Positions 57,700 through 64,000 of a stretch of DNA of 64,000 nt are shown piece by piece; position 1 is the first letter of the stretch; each line of letters begins with the position of its first letter. Source of the stretch: Drechmeria coniospora (Eukaryota > Ascomycota > Sordariomycetes > Hypocreales > Ophiocordycipitaceae). Below the pieces are notes generated by a model that had not been told where the DNA came from, made no database searches, and saw nothing but the letters and a program-made list of their open reading frames with translations. The stretch covers positions 4,088,520 to 4,152,519 of the forward strand of contig NC_054389.1 in NCBI RefSeq assembly GCF_001625195.1. The letters are read 5' to 3'. Both the position numbers and the translations under genes were made by a program.

Positions 57700-59130
57700 A
57701 CGAGGACGGAGCCGAGTGCTTGTACACCTAACAGTACATCTATCACCTAAATACACCTATACTACCAATTACCTACCTACCAGTATACTTACAGTAAGAA
57801 CTTACTCCGTGCTCCGAACGGAGTACACGTAACTACATTTGCAGCCGTTGTGTGGGGTGTACAAGCAAGTACTAGGTACTACTAGGTAAGTACTTAGAGC
57901 ACAGTACTGTAAGGAGCACCTGTGCGTACCTACCTACAGTACTAGGTAGCTATCCGGTAGTACTCCGTAAGTACACATGCTTGTACTCCGTACTCCGTAT
58001 CGAACTGTACCTGCTCCGTACTTCGTACTAGGTAGGTAATTAACATGTAGGTGCACTTGCTTGCGGTACGGTACCTATGCACAGTAGTTGTAAGTACTAG
58101 GTAGTTGTACTTGCTTGGAGGTGCTCGGGATACTGGACTGCCCCTCTACTAGAAAATACATGTACAACTCTTACGGGGAGCTGCTCCTCGTGGCTGCCCC
58201 ACCACGTCGCCCTCGCGACCAGCCGCCGCGAGAGCCAAATGTGATGGGTCACGAATCACGGCCGCCTTCCCATCCAGCCGTCATCGATTGGTTTCACGTG
58301 TCGTCGTCTGGGGCGGGATACCGCATGGTGCGTCGACGCATCACCGCTCTCCTGCGCTCCGTGCTTGTTGCGCATTTTCGCTGTTGTTGCCATCGTATCG
58401 TGCATTGCCGGCTCGGCGCCCCGTCCAATGCGACGTCAGCGGAGAGGTCGTTACCCCTCTTCTCATGACACACTCTCGACTTTGGCCTACGATCTTAATG
58501 CAAGGAGGCGTCTTCTGCCGGACCATGGTGGGGTTCGTGCTGTCCTAAATGTGCCAGGGTGCCGCCGAAACGGAGTAATACGGAGTACGGAGTGCTTGCT
58601 ACTTGCACAGTACTGACATGCCAGTACTGACATGCACAGCACCTATTTCGATTAGTCCGTCCTCTGGCAGGTTTGACGAGGTAAGTTGCCAGTCCTCCTC
58701 CGAGACAACGACGACGGGGTTTGGCAATTGAACACGTCCCGAGTACAAGAGAAATTGTACTCTGTACGGAGTACACATACTGTACTGTATACCGAAATAC
58801 GGGGTGTACTTAGATGCACTGTGGTACGGAGTACTCCGTACTCCGTACTTGTGGGTGCATTCTGCAAAAGTGCCTCCTCCACATGCATCTTGTGCTGTGT
58901 TGTGGAATGACCGTTGTGCAGCTACTAGGAACTATTATTACAGCATTGCACATGTACTGTACACGTACGTGCTGTGCTGTAGTGCGTTAGTAGTAGTGAA
59001 GAACTCCGTATGAACTCTGTACAACTAATGAATAGGACGAGCAAGTACGGAGTACTCAGTACTATCTATCAGTCACACGTACTTGCAGTACTTAAATACT
59101 CCGTACTGTACTCTGCACTCCGTATTACTT
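57700..59130. repeat. Largest GTAC-rich island
   Basis: Longest and densest island. Exact 11-mers at 57983-57993, 58764-58774, 58824-58834, 58831-58841, 58838-58848 and 59045-59055, three of them overlapping in 7-bp steps. CTAGGTA/GTAGGTA variants dominate 57750-58090. A less repetitive segment sits at 58160-58550. Confidence 0.8.
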
Positions 59131-59908
59131 GTTCCGTTTGCTTATTAGCATGCTATGCATGTACACTACTACATGTTACAATGCTTGTGCACCCCAATCT
59201 CGCCTGCCAGCTGCAGACGAATATACGCCCAGTACCCAATAAAGTCAAAATGCCGGCGGCAGTGCTTACCAGTAGTTGCTCGGTGACATGGGTGCTTGTA
59301 CTACATGGCCAGTTGCGAGGGAGTTGACTCCATTTCAGGCTTGCGAGCCACTTGAATACTTGCTGGTACTAAGTACTACGTATGTACTCGTCGGACGATG
59401 GATGGAGTAGCCACCACATGCCTCGCACTCCCCTCGGAATAAACCAGAATCCTATCCCGGCCGCTGGGGATGCTTGTACGCCCTAGGCTCCAGCAGCTTT
59501 CCCAAGCGACCACTTCGCATACTGCAGAGCTGCGTACTGTCTCGTACGTGGGGGGGTGTTATACGTCCTGTATGTCTATCCAGATGCGCCCGAGCCAGCT
59601 GGGCAAGGTCCACCCAGTCGTCTCAAGGGCACAGCCATTGCTCCGGCCTGCAATCGCGTCGTCTCCTCTTGTTCCGGTCTTTCTTGCCGACCAGTGCTCT
59701 GTCTAGCCATCGATGACGGCCAGTTCAGGGACGACAACTCCATGTGCCGTTTTTCTACGCTGCTCTGCGACACTCCCAGATCACGGGCCAAGTACCTCGA
59801 CGGCTGTGCTTGCAAGGCCGCGCAAGAATGTTCATTTCATTCGATGCAGAACCCATCATAGCACCGGTCCGACACGGAACCACATGATGCCTCTGACCGA
59901 ATCTCGTC

Positions 59909-61493
59909 TCAAGGTGCCGTCGGCCTCCCGGCGCCTCTCGGCGACGCCAGTCTCGTGAAGGCAGCGGTGGCAACGATGGCCATGCCCGTCGCTCCGACGC
60001 CGTACGCGTAAGCGCGACCGGCCCACCAGTACACGCTCGTGAAGAGCACCGGCCCGATGCCGCGACCCAGCTGGCCCCAGCTGCGAAGCTGGCCGAGCTT
60101 GCTTCCGCGCTCGGCGTCGCTGGCCTCGAAGCTCGTCAGCGCGTTGAGGCTCGTCACGACCGTTGCCGAAGTGATGGCGAGGCACGTCGCCGCCGCGTAC
60201 AGGCCGCCGACGGTGGTGATGCGGCCGAGGAGGACGAAGGCGGCGAAGCAGGAGGCGACACCGATCCGGACCGAGAGCAGGGGCGGCAGCCGTCGAGAAA
60301 CGCCGCCCTGGAGCACCGAGGCGACGAGGCCGATGTATCCCAGGAGCCTGCCGTTCTGGCCCGAGGTGAAGGAGAAGAGGTCGTAGGTCATGAATGACAG
60401 CGAGGTCTCCATGCCGGAGAAGAACAGGAGGAAGAGAAAGTTGACGGCGTACAACAGCGCGGGCGAATTTGTCCGCTCCACAGCCGCCGACCCTTTCGGC
60501 TTCTCTCTCTCTCCCTTCGGCGTCCCATCCACGGCATTGCCCCCGCCACCCGTCAAGGAGGGTAGCGTTTCTGGCAGGCAACGATAGATGTACACCGTTT
60601 CCGCCACGATCAATGCCAGGCTGAAGCCGGCGGCGGCGGCGAACGGGTTTGCCGCCACGATCGTCTGGCTACTCAGCCACGCGCCGAGGGCTGGGCCGAA
60701 GGTGAAGGCGACGGAGAAGCAGGCACCGATGATGGCCATGGTCGACCCGCGGTTGGCCTCGTCCGAGATGTCGCTGGCCATGGCCGTTGCGAGCTGGACG
60801 TTGCCCTCCGACAGGCCGCCGACGATGCGGCTCGCGATGAAGGTGCGAAAGTCGACTGCCGCGACCCAGAGGAGAACGGAGAGGATGTTGCCGCTCATGG
60901 AAACGAGGAGGGCCCGTCGTCGACCATAGCGATCTGAGAGGTAGCCGATGACGGGCGAGGCGACGGCCTGCAGCAGGCTGTCAAGGGCAGTTCTGGGTCA
61001 GCATCCCGACGACGACGACGACGACGATTGATATACCGATGGGCATCTTGTGTTCTTCTTCTTTCCCTTCCGAAATGGGACAGGGATGGGGACGGTGATG
61101 GGGACGGGGACGGGGGTGCGGACAGGGTTGGCGATGCACGCACGAGAAGAGGGAGCCCATGGCGCCTCCGAGCAAGACAATATCGTGTCGCGATGCGATC
61201 GGTCTAGAAAACGCAGCCTTGTATCTGTTCAGACCGCCGAGGACTCGCTGCAGAAGAGTCGGCGGGCCATGCTCAAGAAGCGAGGGGGCTTCACGGTCGC
61301 GGTAGAATTCGAGAAGCTTCGGGAACAACGGGAGGATGAATGTGAACGAGATCTGTCGTACGTGGTTTGCGTCAGTACTAGTCATGTTCGTCCACGCAAA
61401 CGTCATCCAAGTCGAGCGTACCAGATCAAGGAGAAGAGAGACGACGATGACTCGGAGAACCCTCTTCCGGGTCGCGGCATCGACGACCGCCAT
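59909..61493 (-). CDS. Major facilitator superfamily transporter (TETRAN/Tet-like)
   Basis: 449-aa polytopic membrane protein from exons 61493-61422, 61352-61144 and 60977-59909. After a short N-terminus (MAVVDAATRKRVLRVIVVSLLLDL) it shows the MFS order: GGAMGSLFSLLQAVASPVIG, then the loop 2-3 signature YLSDRYGRRRALL, a second helix bundle, a charged central loop with KGEREKPKG, and six more helices. The pattern resembles the drug/H+ antiporter type related to MFSD10 (TETRAN). Removing the 166-nt intron 2, which holds a GAC repeat (61007-61027) near its acceptor, joins LFS to LLQAVASP. It precedes a P450 gene on the same strand. The substrate is not predictable. Confidence 0.88.
61007..61027 (+). 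repeat. GAC trinucleotide tract in MFS intron 2
   Basis: Seven CGA/GAC units close to the branch and acceptor of the 166-nt intron. Length variation here would change the intron without touching coding sequence. Confidence 0.7.
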
Positions 61494-62897
61494 CCGACTC
61501 TAATCGCGTCCGTTTTTTCCCTGATGGATGGGCCGTCACAGGAGTCGTGTCGGAGTCAAGGGGGGAGGGGGGGGCGGGAGGGAATCCAAATGGCACGCGC
61601 AATTCGGTCGCATGAAATGCCAAATTCAGACTACAGATCGAGGAGTTATAATCAACGATGAGAAACAGCGAGTCCAACAGGACGTCCCCGTCGTGGCATT
61701 TTCTTGACCTTGAAATGTGGAAGAACGACTGGAACTGAAGCTCTGTACAGTAGTTGTAGGTGTGTACCTGCGCGCCGAATGACACTAAGTCGTTTTCGAG
61801 CTGTTTCTTGATGACCAGTTCCACTCTACGACCAGGTCAACAAGGCGCCAATGAACGGCCCGGAAGCTCTAGAGAAGGTAGTCGTTGGGATGTCGTCCGT
61901 CATCATACATCTCGTCATCCAAATAATAACTTCAGTATCTGTTTGTACGGATACGGTGTTATATAAACGCGCTCAGGCGCCGAAGAACCATGCTGACGAC
62001 GATGCGACATGTTCATGGCCAGTGGGTCTGCATCTTGGTATGTACTCCGTACTCCGTACTGCGTACTTCGTTCACCTACAAGTACCTGCTTTACTCCGTG
62101 CTTGCCACGGTGTGCAGTACAAGTGTACTAAGTACAAGTAAACACTAGTACTATTTGTTCCCACGAGTACTCCGTAGGGAGCGCTTGTATTACTTGTACT
62201 CCGTATGGAGTACGTCGTACGTGCGTGTAAATTGCACCTGCACCTGTTACAATCGCTAACATACACTGCACAACTCAGTCAGTTCTCCGTACCAGGCACT
62301 CAGCAACTACATGCGCAACGTACATACATGTACAGTACTGCCTCAGTATAAGTACCAGGTTAGTACTTACTTTTACTTACTTGTACAAGCCTGGGATGTG
62401 CCAAGCGATAGCAGCAGGTGCAAGTAATACTGTAGTACTGGTCCATACTACGTACCGCTACTCCGTACTCCGTACTACATGTACAGAAGCTGGATTACCA
62501 TCACACATTTCTTCATTGGCTTGCTGCTTCTTGTCTGCCAGTTTGGTACTCCATACATTCAGCACCTCATTGCATAGAGCTCTCACGACTACTTGGGATT
62601 GATAGGTAAGTAGGTAGGTGCCTTGACACGGAGATGTAAGTACATGCAAGTTGTCAAAAATCCTTCCTGTAGTACACAAGAAAGTTAGTTGCTATCCTAC
62701 GTCATCGGTGTAGAAACCTGCTGTACTTGTAAGTACATACCGCCTTGAGGCAGCAGCCCGGTTCTGCCTACCAACTTCCTGCTCAAGACCGTCTGCGATT
62801 TCCATGCCTTTGTTTTCCTCGCCAGCCTGCCTCTTTGTCCAATTCAGTTCAGCTCCATCACGACACGGACGCCCTTGCTGCCCTATCTCGTCATGGG
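61494..62897. other. Spacer between MFS and P450 genes
   Basis: 1.4 kb: the likely promoter of the MFS gene, a GTAC-rich island (62040-62750) and the 3' region of the P450 gene. No additional gene seen. Confidence 0.55.
62040..62750. repeat. GTAC-rich intergenic island
   Basis: Exact 11-mers at 62042-62052, 62049-62059 (overlapping by 4 bp) and 62465-62475, plus TACTCCGTATGGAGTACG near 62200, a near-perfect inverted repeat. Confidence 0.75.
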
Positions 62898-64000
62898 TTA
62901 ATGGTCAATCATCAGCCAACGTAGAGTGGCCGAAGCCGAAGCCGCAAGACGCACCTTGTACGGGATGGGCACGAAGTAGTCCGACGCCATCTGGCAGTCT
63001 CGAGCCGTCGTCTCGAAGATCTTCAACACGCCAACGTCTCCCGGCCTTCGGTCGCCGTCGGTCGTCTCGCCAACGCGCCCGCCGCCTCCCCAGCGGCGGA
63101 ACAGCTTCGCCAGCAGCAGGTGCAGCTCGGCGTGGGCAAGGGCCATGCCTAGACAAATCCGCGTGCCACCCCCGAAGACCTGGATGAGGTACTTTTCGAG
63201 CCCCTCGCCGGCACCCTCGAGCCATCGCTCTGGATGGAAACCCACCGCATCCGGGAAGACGTCGTCGTTCGACATGAGCAAGAACGGGCTCATGCTGACG
63301 ACGCTCCCCGGCGGTATCGTCCATCTCTTGCCCGTCTTTGGATCCGTCCAGGCCAATACTTCGTGGGGTGCAATGCGAGGAAGTCGACCGCTCGTGCCAA
63401 TGTTGTGTCGAAGCGCCTCCTTGACGACGGCCCGAAGATAGGGCAGCTTCTCCAGCCGGGCGAGAGGGACCGCCTCGTCCGGCTCCGGCATGGCTTCGAA
63501 AAGTTCGTCCCGCAACCTCCGCAGCTTGTCTGGCTGGTGAAGGAGGTGGAAGATGGCCATGGTCAGCGTCCAGGATGTGGTCAGCGTGCCACCTTGGACG
63601 AGGATCTGTCCCTCCTGCGCAAGCCGCGTCGGCGTCTTCTCCTCGGCCGGTAGTAGCTTCGACGAGAGCATCTCGTGAAAGATGGTCGGGTGGCTGACAT
63701 CCAGCTGCCACTTGGCCGTATTCTCCGATGCCTTGATCTCGCAGATCTGGTCGACGATGTCCTTCTTCATCTTCAAGAAGCCTCCCCAACCTGGCCGGAT
63801 CTGCCGTCAGCTTCCGTGCCCGCTCGGCGTCGACAGAGACGTACCGGGAACCCAGCAACCCGAAAACGACTCCGGAAGGCTGCTGACGAGACGCAGGGCC
63901 CAACTCATGTGCTTGACGAACATGCCCATGTGCGTTCCAGTCAGCAGGTTGTCGGTGACCTCGGCGCCAAAGTCTGGCTCCTCGACTGCATTTCGTCAGC
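62898..64000 (-). CDS. Cytochrome P450, 5' part cut by window edge
   Basis: Heme-thiolate monooxygenase; the last two exons are visible (63985-63845 and 63790-62898) and the N-terminal part lies outside the window. Landmarks: I-helix oxygen-binding region LVQGGTLTTSWTLT, K-helix ExxR in VKEALRHN, the PERW segment (GFHPERWLEG), and the heme loop FGGGTRICLG with the axial Cys. The visible 54-nt intron joins SGCWVPG to WGGFLKMKK. An acceptor at 63986 (ATGCAG, branch GCTGAC at 63999) begins the visible exon. The fungal P450 class cannot be fixed without the N-terminus. Same strand as the MFS gene 1.4 kb away, a frequent arrangement in fungal metabolic clusters. Confidence 0.93.

Larger units (their letters stand above)
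55629..59908. other. TEF1 promoter and 4-kb gene-free repeat region
   Basis: The first 300-400 bp should be the strong TEF1 promoter and leader; a CCAAT-type box (AGCCAATCAGG) is at about 56033. From 56110 to 59130 the DNA is dominated by GTAC-rich islands. 59130-59908 is ordinary sequence at the 3' side of the MFS gene. No gene supported anywhere in this stretch. Confidence 0.6.

Noticed and set aside
59856..60581. 241-codon minus-strand frame overlapping the MFS gene
   Set aside because: Arg-rich alternate frame of the MFS coding exon.

Overview
The window is nuclear DNA from a filamentous ascomycete. The genes are GC-rich with short introns (about 48-260 nt) that carry fungal GTRNGT donors and RCTRAC-like branch points. 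The gene set is typical of Pezizomycotina: Zn2Cys6 regulator, EFR3, RSR1, a WHI3/Scw1-type RNA-binding protein, TEF1. The intron pattern of TEF1 and the protein sequences suggest Sordariomycetes, probably Hypocreales; that placement is inference. Gene models were built by hand from splice signals, reading phase and family conservation, and every multi-exon model closes on a whole number of codons.

Layout. 1-10 kb: a GPI-type aspartic protease, a 4-coumarate-CoA-ligase-like acyl-CoA synthetase and a flavin monooxygenase, all on the plus strand and separated by GTAC-rich repeat islands. 10.6-22.6 kb: housekeeping genes (ATP12, SEC21, a small NIF3-like protein, EFR3). 22.6-43 kb: gene-poor, with one hypothetical tail-anchored protein, RSR1, a short-chain dehydrogenase and a WHI3/Scw1-type protein, set in long pyrimidine-rich, microsatellite-rich and GTAC-rich intergenic DNA. 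43.7-55.7 kb: a compact block of a Zn2Cys6 transcription factor, a MYND-like zinc finger protein, SF3b10, NSE3, SLS1 and TEF1. 55.7-64 kb: a large repeat-island region, then an MFS transporter and a cytochrome P450 truncated by the window edge.

Functions. The conserved genes serve separate core processes: COPI traffic, PI4-kinase anchoring, F1-ATPase assembly, splicing, Smc5/6, mitochondrial expression and translation. The accessory pairs (acyl-CoA ligase with monooxygenase; MFS with P450) resemble pieces of small-molecule metabolism, but I see no polyketide or peptide synthase in the window.

The two most notable observations are a 2-nucleotide internal microexon in TEF1 (55435-55436), required to encode the invariant G1 GTP-binding loop, and a dispersed 11-bp near-palindrome (GTACGGAGTAC / GTACTCCGTAC) that forms GTAC-rich islands found only between genes.
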